The notes: generated by a model not told the origin, from the letters alone. DNA of 7,151 nt from DTU080 sp050945315 (GCA_050945315.1 JBMNSS010000142.1:1-7151); one strand, 5' to 3'. Shown: positions 1-5,963, numbered from the stretch's first letter. Program-made: numbers and translations.

Positions 1-835
1 GCGCGTGTCGCGGCACGGATTGGCACGTTATCCGACGTATGCTGTCGGCCTCAGGCCACCTTGAACGTCCCCGCTGGGCAACGCGGCCGTAGGGGTATTG
101 CCTGAACTCGAAAAGCTTTTGAGTCACAGAATCCCACGCGCTGCCGGCATCCGGGCTGACGGGGCCATAAAATACCCGTGGGCTCAAGATAGACCATGAG
201 CTCTGGCTGGCCCCTTGGCAAAGCTTTTTCAAGCGTTCTGTCAGCATCCCAGTGCTATCGGGAGCATAATCACTGACGACCAAGGCCCCCGCCCCACGAC
301 GCGTCCGCATACCGATGCCCCCAAAATTGCTCCAGGCCCAAAGGGCATCTTCTATTTCTTGTTCATACTGCTGCGGATAATCCAGGCGCAGAGTGAAAGA
401 AATCATGGCGCTTTCTTGATTGATATCCGCCGCACCCTTACCCATGAACGGAAAACGTACCACATCAGGAAACCGATAGTTTCGGGCAACCGGTGTTGCC
501 GCCACATCACCCAAGGAAAGAGCTAATCGGCCCGGCTGGCTTGCGGCACCAAAAAGTTCCTGCTCGCTATTGGTAAGCTCCTTAAATGACGTATCCACCC
601 GACACGCTCGCCACCAGTACCGCAATAATCCTCGTATGGTGCCGCCGCGCACAAATGAATGCCGGTCGAGCCGCGATGTCGTGGTTCCGCCACCTAGAAT
701 CGGTGTCAGGCTTTTAATCTGTAATTCTTTACGCACCAGTTCCGCATGTGGGCGAGTCACTGGTTTTGATGGACAAGTAGGAATCCCACGCATAACCCTG
801 GCGCAACCATTGTTGTTGCGCCCACCTCCCTTCAT
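1..835 (-). CDS. cmr1: Cmr1, RAMP (Cas7-group) subunit of the type III-B effector, C-terminal part beyond the left edge
   Basis: The minus-strand frame is open from 835 to the left edge, giving 278 residues of an incomplete protein. Cmr1-like stretches, numbered from the start at 835, are SLTPILGGG (42-50), VRGGTIRGLLRYWWRA (62-77), WAWSNFGGIGMRTRRGAGAL (166-185) and GRSRWPEADSIR (256-267). The second is the typical Cmr1 N-terminal RAMP signature, the third the glycine- and arginine-rich loop, and the fourth a conserved Cmr1 segment. In the family, Cmr1 sits at the head of the Cmr complex, near the crRNA 3' end, and helps bind target RNA. The start is uncertain. ATG at 835-833 overlaps the csx1 stop as TGATG, which suggests translational coupling. 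An in-frame ATG at 793-791 is the alternative, and the conserved part begins only around residue 38. No stop or frameshift is seen. The remaining cmr genes are presumably further left. Identification is by recalled family motifs, not a database search. Confidence 0.9.
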   Translation of the reverse strand, partial: MKGGGRNNNGCARVMRGIPTCPSKPVTRPHAELVRKELQIKSLTPILGGGTTTSRLDRHSFVRGGTIRGLLRYWWRACRVDTSFKELTNSEQELFGAASQPGRLALSLGDVAATPVARNYRFPDVVRFPFMGKGAADINQESAMISFTLRLDYPQQYEQEIEDALWAWSNFGGIGMRTRRGAGALVVSDYAPDSTGMLTERLKKLCQGASQSSWSILSPRVFYGPVSPDAGSAWDSVTQKLFEFRQYPYGRVAQRGRSRWPEADSIRRITCQSVPRHA

Positions 836-2046
836 CAACTGGTTTCCGGCATCAACTGTGTTTGTTCCAACTTCCAAAGTGTGTCGTCGTCCAGCGCCCT
901 CTCAAGCTCGTCTATCAATTGGAGAAGCCTATGGGGGATTTTTTGGGGATCCATATCCTTATCCCGGAAACGCGTACCCCCACCTTCCTTGTGTCCCCGT
1001 AATCCGCAGTGAGCCAAGCTATTTCGAATATCGCTTAGCTGGCTGTCAAGCAATGCCAAGGGGTGCTCTTCAGGTAACTCCTGTCTCATACGCCTGACCA
1101 TTTCTTCACGCTGTTCCCGGTTCATGATATACTCGGCCCTATCATTTTTCTGCAGGTACTGCGTGATGACGGTCTCCCGGGCCACCAAAGCGGCACTTAT
1201 CAGGTCATGATGCTCCAGATACCAGCGCGCCAGCTGCAACTTAGCCGCCGGTGAAAAGGCTGCATCTCGGAAGAGCGCCACATCGCCTGTCAGACGGTCA
1301 ATAAGCGGGAGAATCATATGTAACGGACCACTTGCCTCTTCTTGCCACCCGTCGCTTGTCAAAAGGTTGTATAAACGCTGGGATTCCCTCGCCACAACGG
1401 CCAACCGATTCGCGTCGAGTGCCCCGCTCAGCTGTTGTAACGCGGAACGCAACTCGCCCATTTTGCGCGGGGGTGCTTCCGCGGGTGTCATATAGCGACG
1501 CGTGACTTCCTCGTCTATAATGCCGGCCAATTGATCCCCTTTACCGTAACGAAGAAAAGCCGAGACAGCCAAGGTCCACCGCTCAAAGTAAATGATGTCG
1601 CTCAGGTCAACTATCTTCCCCTGCAAAGGCGGCCCCGTGTCGTGTTCGACCCGCCCATAGTACACTCCGTCTATTTGGACGTCCTTGGCAAGCTTCAAAT
1701 AGTTGATTAACGGTAAGGCGACCATAGGAATCGAGCGATACGAATGGGTGATGTCGATCACTAACCGCTCCCCTGATCCAATCATGGCATTAAGACAGGC
1801 GAAAATGGCCATGAAATCATCTTCATTCTGTAGCCTTTCGCGATGAAAACCCTTTGGCATGGCCTCTAAGATAGAGGAACCGTTGAGTTCCCAGGCCCGA
1901 TCAGTCGCAAAAAGAATCGTCTCGGAAATATCCGGCATGAGCTCAACCAACGCCCGCTGCACAAAAGGGGTGGTAAAATGTTCGTCGCCCCAATAGTAAA
2001 GGGCGCTTTGGTATCTTCCTATACCAAGAAAGGTGACAAGTTTCAT
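835..2046 (-). CDS. csx1: Csx1-type CARF-HEPN ribonuclease (Csx2/DxTHG family), ancillary protein of type III CRISPR
   Basis: The protein is 403 residues. The N-terminal CARF domain (about 1-160) opens with KLVTFLGIGRYQSALYYWG, typical of the Csx2 branch. It carries DITHSYRS at 98-105, the DxTH-type motif that binds the cyclic oligoadenylate ligand in this family. The C-terminal helical region holds RNSLAH at 341-346, matching the R-x4-H active site of HEPN RNases. By family knowledge, cyclic oligoadenylate made by Cas10/Cmr2 activates non-specific single-stranded RNA cleavage in the cytoplasm as an antiviral response. The ATG at 2046-2044 is chosen because GGGGTGAG lies six bases upstream and the CARF fold begins immediately. 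The frame continues upstream to 2223, but those 59 codons look unlike this family. The gene is first in the operon, directly before cmr1. The ligand size (cA4 or cA6) cannot be read from the sequence. Confidence 0.88.
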   Translation of the reverse strand: MKLVTFLGIGRYQSALYYWGDEHFTTPFVQRALVELMPDISETILFATDRAWELNGSSILEAMPKGFHRERLQNEDDFMAIFACLNAMIGSGERLVIDITHSYRSIPMVALPLINYLKLAKDVQIDGVYYGRVEHDTGPPLQGKIVDLSDIIYFERWTLAVSAFLRYGKGDQLAGIIDEEVTRRYMTPAEAPPRKMGELRSALQQLSGALDANRLAVVARESQRLYNLLTSDGWQEEASGPLHMILPLIDRLTGDVALFRDAAFSPAAKLQLARWYLEHHDLISAALVARETVITQYLQKNDRAEYIMNREQREEMVRRMRQELPEEHPLALLDSQLSDIRNSLAHCGLRGHKEGGGTRFRDKDMDPQKIPHRLLQLIDELERALDDDTLWKLEQTQLMPETS

Positions 2047-2052
2047 GCCTCG

Positions 2053-2060
2053 CTCACCCC
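2053..2060 (-). promoter_or_regulatory. Ribosome binding site of csx1
   Basis: GGGGTGAG on the minus strand, containing the Shine-Dalgarno core GGTGA, lies six bases before the ATG at 2046. It decides for the 403-residue form over starts further upstream in the same open frame. Confidence 0.6.
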
Positions 2061-2083
2061 AGCTTCTTATCGATATGTTACCT

Positions 2084-2089
2084 ATTATA
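2084..2089 (-). promoter_or_regulatory. Possible -10 box for the csx1-cmr operon
   Basis: The minus strand carries a perfect TATAAT here, about 38 bases before the csx1 ATG, which would leave a leader of roughly 30 bases. No good -35 hexamer is seen at 16-18 bases upstream (CAAAGG is the 17-base candidate). The promoter is therefore weak, activator-dependent or accidental. Confidence 0.35.
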
Positions 2090-2324
2090 TGGGCCAGCGT
2101 TGATTTCCTTTGTTTTTTGACCATTCTCATGACAAACCGACGACAATCTTGGGTAAGCTCCGTCCACCAAATGATCCGGCCCCGAACTGCCAAACCCATG
2201 AAGCACCGAAACCTGATTGGCATTCGTGTTGCCGCACCTTGATTGAGGGGTCAAACTGGGAATAGGAATGTATTTGAATTTGGCACTGCAGGATGGAACT
2301 AGCGCGGTGGCGATTCTCCTTTGT

Positions 2325-2413
2325 GGTCAATCCCCGCGCGTGCGGGGGAGACCCCCATCTCCGACACCAACAAACTGCCCGTGCGGGTCAATCCCCGCGC
2401 GTGCGGGGGAGAC
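2325..2413 (-). CRISPR. Minimal CRISPR: two identical 28-nt type I-E-like repeats, one 33-nt spacer
   Basis: Two identical 28-base copies lie at 2325-2352 and 2386-2413, 61 bases apart, with a 33-base spacer at 2353-2385. The repeat has a GC-rich palindromic core, TCCCCGCGCGTGCGGGGGA. Read on the minus strand it begins GTCTCCCCCGC and ends GGGGATTGACC, close to the well-known type I-E pattern that begins GTGTTCCCCGC and ends GGGGATGAACC. The 28-base repeat and 61-base period also fit I-E. In that orientation any leader would lie at positions above 2413, and transcription would run toward csx1. One period further right (2447) and further left (2264) no repeat copy is found. No cas1, cas2 or cascade gene is visible, so this may be a decayed or orphan array. 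The alternative, a chance GC-rich duplication, is unlikely given the exact 28-base identity and spacer length. Confidence 0.82.
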
Positions 2414-2542
2414 GCACCCCGGTCGCAGTCCTGGCCACCGAATGGTGACCGCCTTTTCCTGCCTATTCACGCCGGATATCGGTACCTCAGCAGTCTGGCG
2501 CAAACAGAGCATTTACCGTTCATAGCCGAGGGCGTCCATTCG

Positions 2543-2590
2543 TGCGGTCATATTCCACGCGATGGATGCGGACATATTTCACGCGTCGTA
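2543..2590. repeat. Two diverged 24-bp tandem units, possible transposon end
   Basis: The unit TGCGGTCATATTCCACGCG (2543-2561) recurs 24 bases later as TGCGGACATATTTCACGCG (2567-2585), with two differences in 19 bases. Short repeated units beginning TGCGG(T/A)CA resemble the multiple transposase-binding sites at the ends of some IS21-family elements. That comparison is from memory. No transposase gene and no matching opposite end are in the window, so a solo relic end is the most that can be inferred. Confidence 0.45.
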
Positions 2591-2637
2591 GCAACGTTAT
2601 TGCGGTCTGCTAAGTAAACAACGAAGACAAACGGATG

Positions 2638-2654
2638 GATTAATGACGTTAATC
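2638..2654. promoter_or_regulatory. Operator-like inverted repeat upstream of the first binding-protein gene
   Basis: GATTAA-TGACG-TTAATC is a perfect six-base inverted repeat around a five-base gap. It lies about 110 bases before the GTG start at 2764 and just upstream of a weak promoter candidate (TAGACG at 2663-2668, 17 bases, CATAAA at 2686-2691). It could be a regulator site for the sugar-binding gene. It resembles the GATAA-N5-TTATC repeat at 5825-5839. The cognate regulator is not in the window. Confidence 0.3.
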
Positions 2655-2751
2655 ACAGGGGATAGACGCCCGATGCTGAATAAGTCATAAAAGATCCGGC
2701 GGTTTGCAGCTAACAGCATTCAATCATAACCAAAAGAATCCCGACATGGAT

Positions 2752-2757
2752 GGAGGT
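2752..2757 (+). promoter_or_regulatory. Ribosome binding site that fixes the GTG start at 2764
   Basis: GGAGGT lies six bases before GTG at 2764. No comparable site precedes the in-frame TTG at 2704 or ATG at 2746. The ATG at 2746 would also place extra polar residues before the signal peptide. Confidence 0.7.
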
Positions 2758-2763
2758 CAACTT

Positions 2764-4053
2764 GTGTCTCTCACTGAAAAATCGATCATGCTGGCTGTCT
2801 TCATCATGGGCCTGTCGGCGTGTCTATTGACGACAGGAGCGTTGGCAAGTTCGGTAACCCTGCAGGTGTTGGTGCACGGTAATGATGATTACCTCCGACG
2901 CTCAGCTACTTTTTTTGAGGGCTTCGAGGCGGAGAATCCGGGCATTGAAATCGAGATCTTGCCCAGTTCCTCGGGCAGTCCCCAAGAGCGTCTGGCAGTC
3001 CTGGTGGCCGGCGGCGTGTCGCCTGACGTGGCTCGCCTTTGGGGAGTTCCTGAAGTGGCCAGAGCCGGTTTGATACAGGATATTACCGAACGTTTTGAAC
3101 GCCTTCCCGCTTCGGTGCGTAATGATTTTTGGCCGATTCTCATCAGAGGAACGCTCAGCTGGAACGGCAGGTTGTACGCTCTGCCACTCGGGGCGGCCGT
3201 GAGCACCTTTTTCTATAATGTTCGGCAGTTCGAAGAGGCAGGCGTGGGATACCCGTCCGACAATTGGAGATGGGAACGGGAAGGGACCCGTGAGTTACAG
3301 AGATTGACGCGGGATTTGAACGGCGATGGCGTTCCGGAGATGTACGGTCTTTTGGGTGTCGGCGGCGGCTCCGGCAGAGAGACGTATCATTTTGGTTATG
3401 CTGCCGGTGGCGGTCCGCTGTTCAGTCCTGATGGTACCAAGTTTTTGGGCAATTCGGATGCGGTACGGGCAGCTTTACAGTTCCTACAGGATCTGGGCCA
3501 CGTCCATCGCGTTATGGCTCCCAAGAGTGGCAACTACTCTGAGTTTGGAACGCAAAAAACAGCCACTATGCTGTGGGGGAGCTTCATGTTCGGCTATATG
3601 AAGGCGTATCCGGATCTGGAGTGGAATATCGCCGTGACGCCTTCTTTTGCCGGCAGGCGGGCGACCAACGTCTGGCCTGAGACTCCGTATTCCATACCTG
3701 TGGGATGCAAACATCCGGAAGAGGCCTGGCGGGTTCTTGAGTTTATAGCCAGCACTGAGGGGCAGACCCTGGCCATGGAACTGGGCTGGGGGATTCCTCC
3801 CGCTCGCAGAAGCGTGGCCCTGTCCGCGTTTATTAACGCTTACAGAGGGGCAGACATCCCGGCTATGATTCAGATGATTGAAGAGCCACTTACCGAGGTG
3901 CTGCCGGAGCACGTCCCGGGAGAGATAAGAACCGTGTACTACAATCAAGTGATAACACCCGTAGTCTACTCGGGCATAAAGAGTCCCGCCATCGCTTTGG
4001 ACGAGGCCACTCCGGTCATTCAAGCCATGCTTGACGATTGGAACAGACAATAG
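2764..4053 (+). CDS. Extracellular solute-binding protein, family 1 (sugar ABC transporter, UgpB/MalE-like)
   Basis: The protein is 429 residues and starts at GTG. A signal peptide has a short charged start, a hydrophobic core (about 8-24) and a likely signal peptidase I site GALA|SS after residue 28. LSAC at 17-20 also fits a lipobox, so a lipoprotein cannot be excluded. Family features are an N-terminal beta strand followed by a helix with FEAENPGIEIEI (54-65), GGVSPDVARLWG (83-94), a DLNGDGVPE loop (184-192) of the aspartate/glycine-rich calcium-loop type often seen in these proteins, and PVGCKHPEEAWRVLEFI (312-328) near the C-terminus. The length is normal for the family. It would capture a sugar or oligosaccharide outside the cytoplasmic membrane for an ABC importer, but no permease or ATPase lies nearby. 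A strong hairpin terminator follows 25 bases after the stop. The substrate cannot be told. Confidence 0.88.
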   Translation: MSLTEKSIMLAVFIMGLSACLLTTGALASSVTLQVLVHGNDDYLRRSATFFEGFEAENPGIEIEILPSSSGSPQERLAVLVAGGVSPDVARLWGVPEVARAGLIQDITERFERLPASVRNDFWPILIRGTLSWNGRLYALPLGAAVSTFFYNVRQFEEAGVGYPSDNWRWEREGTRELQRLTRDLNGDGVPEMYGLLGVGGGSGRETYHFGYAAGGGPLFSPDGTKFLGNSDAVRAALQFLQDLGHVHRVMAPKSGNYSEFGTQKTATMLWGSFMFGYMKAYPDLEWNIAVTPSFAGRRATNVWPETPYSIPVGCKHPEEAWRVLEFIASTEGQTLAMELGWGIPPARRSVALSAFINAYRGADIPAMIQMIEEPLTEVLPEHVPGEIRTVYYNQVITPVVYSGIKSPAIALDEATPVIQAMLDDWNRQ

Positions 4054-4078
4054 GCCGGTAGCGGCTGTGCAGACATTC

Positions 4079-4111
4079 AAAGGGGCTGCCCCAAAACGGG
4101 GCAGCCCCTTT
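4079..4111 (+). terminator. Intrinsic terminator of the first binding-protein gene, target side of an intron insertion
   Basis: A perfect 14-bp stem, AAAGGGGCTGCCCC at 4079-4092 paired with GGGGCAGCCCCTTT at 4098-4111, has a five-base AAAAC loop and ends in TTT. The T-tract is short because intron-derived sequence begins immediately after it (GTGAG at 4112). The A and T ends make it usable on both strands, so it may also stop transcripts coming from the convergent gene. Confidence 0.85.
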
Positions 4112-4113
4112 GT

Positions 4114-4439
4114 GAGCTTACTCCGATCCTGCGCGGCCGGGACAACTACTTCAAGCTTGCGCAGGTAAAGAACGTCTTCGCGGAGCTCGACGGATGGATT
4201 CGCCGGAGACTCCGGTGTATCATCCGGCGTCAATGAAACGCTCCTATACTCGGGCTCGCCAGCTGATGAAACGCAGACTGACGGAGGAACGGGTATGGAA
4301 GTCCGCCGGCAACGGACGAGGCCCCCGGTGGAATGCAGGAGCCTCACATATGAACGATGCCTTCAAGAAGTCCTTCTTCTGTGCACTTGGACTCGTGCCG
4401 CCGCTCAATTGGCACCGACGCTTCCGGAACGCTACATGA
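4114..4439 (+). pseudogene. Group II intron reverse transcriptase/maturase, C-terminal fragment with a frameshift
   Basis: Frame one, 4114-4233, reads ELTPILRGRDNYFKLAQ and then VFAELDGWIRRRLRCIIRRQ before a stop at 4231-4233. The continuation QWKR-like KRSYTRARQLMKRRL, WKSAGNGRGPRWNAGASHMN and FFCALGLV lies in another frame up to the stop at 4437-4439. Together they match the maturase (domain X) and C-terminal end of group II intron proteins (known pattern: RGW-NYF, ELD-WIRRRLR, QWKR-TRA, GRGPWWNAGASHMN). One missing G in the CAA-TGG-AAA codons for QWK would explain the shift. The reverse transcriptase domain proper, with its YADD box, is absent, so the product is not functional. The gene family is clear; the exact intron class rests on the context. 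Confidence 0.85.
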
Positions 4440-4519
4440 ACCGCCTTGGCACGGAACCGTATGCCCGGTGGTGTGGTGATGTGGTAGGAGGGCGGGAGCG
4501 ATCCCGCCTCCTACCCGAT
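4438..4519 (+). ncRNA. Domain V and domain VI of the intron remnant
   Basis: Domain V-like part (4438-4475): GAACCGCC pairs with GGTGGTGT through a G-T wobble, enclosing a short stem with ACGGAACCGT at its tip and an unpaired AT on the 3' side, as in the two-base bulge of domain V. Domain VI-like part (4483-4515): GGTAGGAGG pairs perfectly with CCTCCTACC, then one bulged G, CGGGA pairs with TCCCG, and GCGA forms the loop. The sequence then ends CCCGAT, a typical intron 3' end. No bulged adenosine is seen on the 3' arm, so the usual branch point is missing or this intron splices by hydrolysis. Confidence 0.7.
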
Positions 4520-4536
4520 CTGGTCATAATCTGAGC

Positions 4537-5799
4537 TCAGTCGGACTGCAGAGCCTGATACATTGGCAAGATCTCGCGCTGCAGATTGGCGAGTACTTCT
4601 CTGGGGTTGACCGTTCCGCTGATGACTTGATTCTCTGCCGAGATCAACTTGCGAATGACATTGGCCCAAAGCGGAGGTCGCGGATTGCGCACCTCCATCT
4701 GCAGGAACAACGGCAGGCGCAGGTCACTGCGGTCAAGTTGGCGTATGGCCCGATCCGCCAGCTGACGATGAGGCGGGAATTGCTCCAGTTGCTGATAGAG
4801 TATCCACATACCTTCGAGAGCGATCCAACGCATGAACTCCTTAGCTTCTTTGGGGTGCTTGGTGCCCTTGGGGATGATGTGGCCCACGCCGCCTCCCCAG
4901 CTTCCGTTACGTCCGCCTTCGGCATGCGGGATTTCTCCCGTCCGGAAGACGAGATCAGGAGCTATGGTGGTGTAGGTTTTTACCGAGTTGTCGGCAGCTG
5001 TGGTGGCTGCCAGGGAGCCGTCAACGAAGTAGCCGGCGGCACCGGATGTGCGTCGGGCGACCAGGCTGTACTGACCGGTCGGGTAGCGCTGGGCCCAATC
5101 CCGGACCCATTCCCAGGCCCGCACGTTGCCCTCATGCTCGAGAGTGGGCAGACCGCTGTCGGGATCATAGATCTCGCCTCCGAAACTCCAGAACCAACCT
5201 GCGGGGTAGACGCCTCCCAACCAAGGAGCAAACCCTAGACGGACGATACGACCGTCGGAGTCCGTCTTGAGTGCTTTGCGACCCAGCTCTTCCAGTTCCG
5301 CAATGCTTGTCGGGCCTTGCGTACTGTTCATGCCTATCTCGTCCAGGATGTTTACGTTCCAGAAAAGACCGCGGGCATTTGCATATCCGGGGATGGCCCA
5401 GACGCGTCCGTTCCAGATTACCTCGGCTGCTTCAGCGGGAAAGTAATCGCGCCGAATCTCTTCCACGGAAAAGACGTCGTCGATAGGCTCAATGAGGCCT
5501 CGGGCGACCCACTCGATCACCGAAGAGGATTCGAAATGGACGACATCGGCTTGTACACCGCCGGCGATGGCTGTCAACAGCCTTTGGTCGGTACCCTGGA
5601 CCACGTAACCGTCGATAAAGATCTCGTCTTGAGAGCGGTTAAAAGTGTCTATCAAGAGTTGGAAAGCTTCGTTATAGCCGGGTGTAGTGACGGCATACCA
5701 GTTGTACTGATAAGTGATGGTTGTCTTGGCCTGTAGGGCAGACGAAAAAACTAGGCATAAGAAAAATCCAATCATGAGTACACTGACAGGTTTCCTCAT
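4537..5799 (-). CDS. Extracellular solute-binding protein, family 1 (sugar ABC transporter)
   Basis: The protein is 420 residues. Its signal peptide is MRKPVSVLMIGFFLCLVFSS followed by ALQA|KTT, with cleavage after residue 24 and no lipobox, which suggests a soluble periplasmic protein. Family features are the opening strand with TYQYNWYAVTTPGYNEAFQL (29-48), GGVQADVVHFESS (80-92), WNGRVWAIPGYANARGLFWN (129-148), GSWGGGVGHIIPKGTKHPKE (299-318) and the C-terminal helix SGTVNPREVLANLQREI (394-410). The binding cleft is rich in tryptophan and tyrosine, as expected for a carbohydrate ligand. AGGGGGTG eight bases upstream of the ATG serves as RBS. It is only distantly similar to the protein at 2764, so the two likely bind different ligands. 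It is divergent from the oxidoreductase gene, sharing a 177-base promoter region, and no permease is present. Its transcript would read into the antisense strand of the intron remnant. Confidence 0.88.
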   Translation of the reverse strand: MRKPVSVLMIGFFLCLVFSSALQAKTTITYQYNWYAVTTPGYNEAFQLLIDTFNRSQDEIFIDGYVVQGTDQRLLTAIAGGVQADVVHFESSSVIEWVARGLIEPIDDVFSVEEIRRDYFPAEAAEVIWNGRVWAIPGYANARGLFWNVNILDEIGMNSTQGPTSIAELEELGRKALKTDSDGRIVRLGFAPWLGGVYPAGWFWSFGGEIYDPDSGLPTLEHEGNVRAWEWVRDWAQRYPTGQYSLVARRTSGAAGYFVDGSLAATTAADNSVKTYTTIAPDLVFRTGEIPHAEGGRNGSWGGGVGHIIPKGTKHPKEAKEFMRWIALEGMWILYQQLEQFPPHRQLADRAIRQLDRSDLRLPLFLQMEVRNPRPPLWANVIRKLISAENQVISGTVNPREVLANLQREILPMYQALQSD

Positions 5800-5824
5800 A
5801 GTGCATGCACCCCCTATAGATGGT

Positions 5825-5839
5825 GATAAGTGTGTTATC
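5825..5839. promoter_or_regulatory. Operator-like inverted repeat in the divergent region
   Basis: GATAA-GTGTG-TTATC is a perfect five-base inverted repeat with a five-base gap, 26 bases upstream of the minus-strand ATG at 5799. At that distance it would lie at or near the transcription start and could act as a repressor site. The spacing matches the repeat at 2638-2654. Confidence 0.3.
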
Positions 5840-5963
5840 GTGCGATGGGTTCCGCGAAAAACGGTTAACTCCTTTTAGGTTTTTTCAGGCAGGCGATAAG
5901 CTGATCGCTGCGAAACATGTTATGTGAGTTTCCGAGCGGAACATCAACGTTGTCTATGAGTAT

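Larger units (their letters stand above)
2047..2763. other. 717-bp gene-free stretch between csx1 and the first binding-protein gene
   Basis: No convincing protein gene is seen here. It holds, from left to right, the putative csx1 promoter and RBS, a featureless stretch to 2324, a two-repeat CRISPR (2325-2413), a 130-base stretch with nothing recognised, two 24-base tandem units (2543-2590), an operator-like palindrome (2638-2654) and a weak promoter candidate before the gene at 2764. The short open frames across the repeats are the usual translation artefacts of GC-rich CRISPR repeats. Confidence 0.6.
4112..4519 (+). mobile_element. Degenerate group II intron remnant, probably class C (IIC)
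   Basis: The segment starts directly at the terminator T-tract with GTGAG, near the GTGYG consensus of group II intron 5' ends. It then goes straight into the C-terminal end of an intron-encoded reverse transcriptase/maturase and finishes with a domain V-like and domain VI-like fold, ending CCCGAT at 4519. Intact introns of this type are about 2 kb, so nearly all of domain I and most of the protein frame are deleted. Insertion immediately downstream of a terminator hairpin is the hallmark of class C introns. The insertion or its decay left the two flanking binding-protein genes intact. Confidence 0.78.

Noticed and set aside
215..1097. Plus-strand open frames of 103 and 175 codons opposite cmr1 and csx1
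   Set aside because: They lie antisense to genes with clear Cmr1 and Csx1 motifs, and their translations look random (many Pro, Arg, Ser).
2047..2223. Upstream extension of the csx1 reading frame by 59 codons
   Set aside because: The residues do not resemble a CARF N-terminus. The start at 2046 has a good RBS, and a TATAAT lies inside the extension.
2249..2265. GGTCAA at 2249 as the start of an upstream repeat copy
   Set aside because: The match stops after six bases and the spacing to 2325 is 76, not 61.
2444..2474. A possible degenerate third CRISPR repeat one period to the right
   Set aside because: Only the first few bases (GGT) agree. The palindromic core is absent.
2268..2617. Short open frames on both strands across the repeats, with SIPARAGE-, SPARAGID- and PRTRGD-like peptides
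   Set aside because: These peptides are the standard translation artefacts of GC-rich I-E-type CRISPR repeats. There is no RBS and no family resemblance.
3484..4347. A 287-codon minus-strand open frame
   Set aside because: It crosses the C-terminal half of the plus-strand binding protein, its terminator and the intron remnant. Its composition is typical of a shadow frame and no motif is seen.
4194..4439. An independent 81-residue protein gene starting at ATG 4194
   Set aside because: Its sequence from 4233 on is the maturase C-terminus in a shifted frame, and the first residues are out-of-frame translation of the upstream maturase part. It is part of the intron pseudogene.
5317..5736. A 139-codon plus-strand open frame
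   Set aside because: It is the shadow of the minus-strand binding protein, in which the conserved motifs lie on the other strand.
5858..5872. AAAACGGTT as a LacI-family operator
   Set aside because: The half-sites are not symmetric enough around the central CG, so a chance match is likely.
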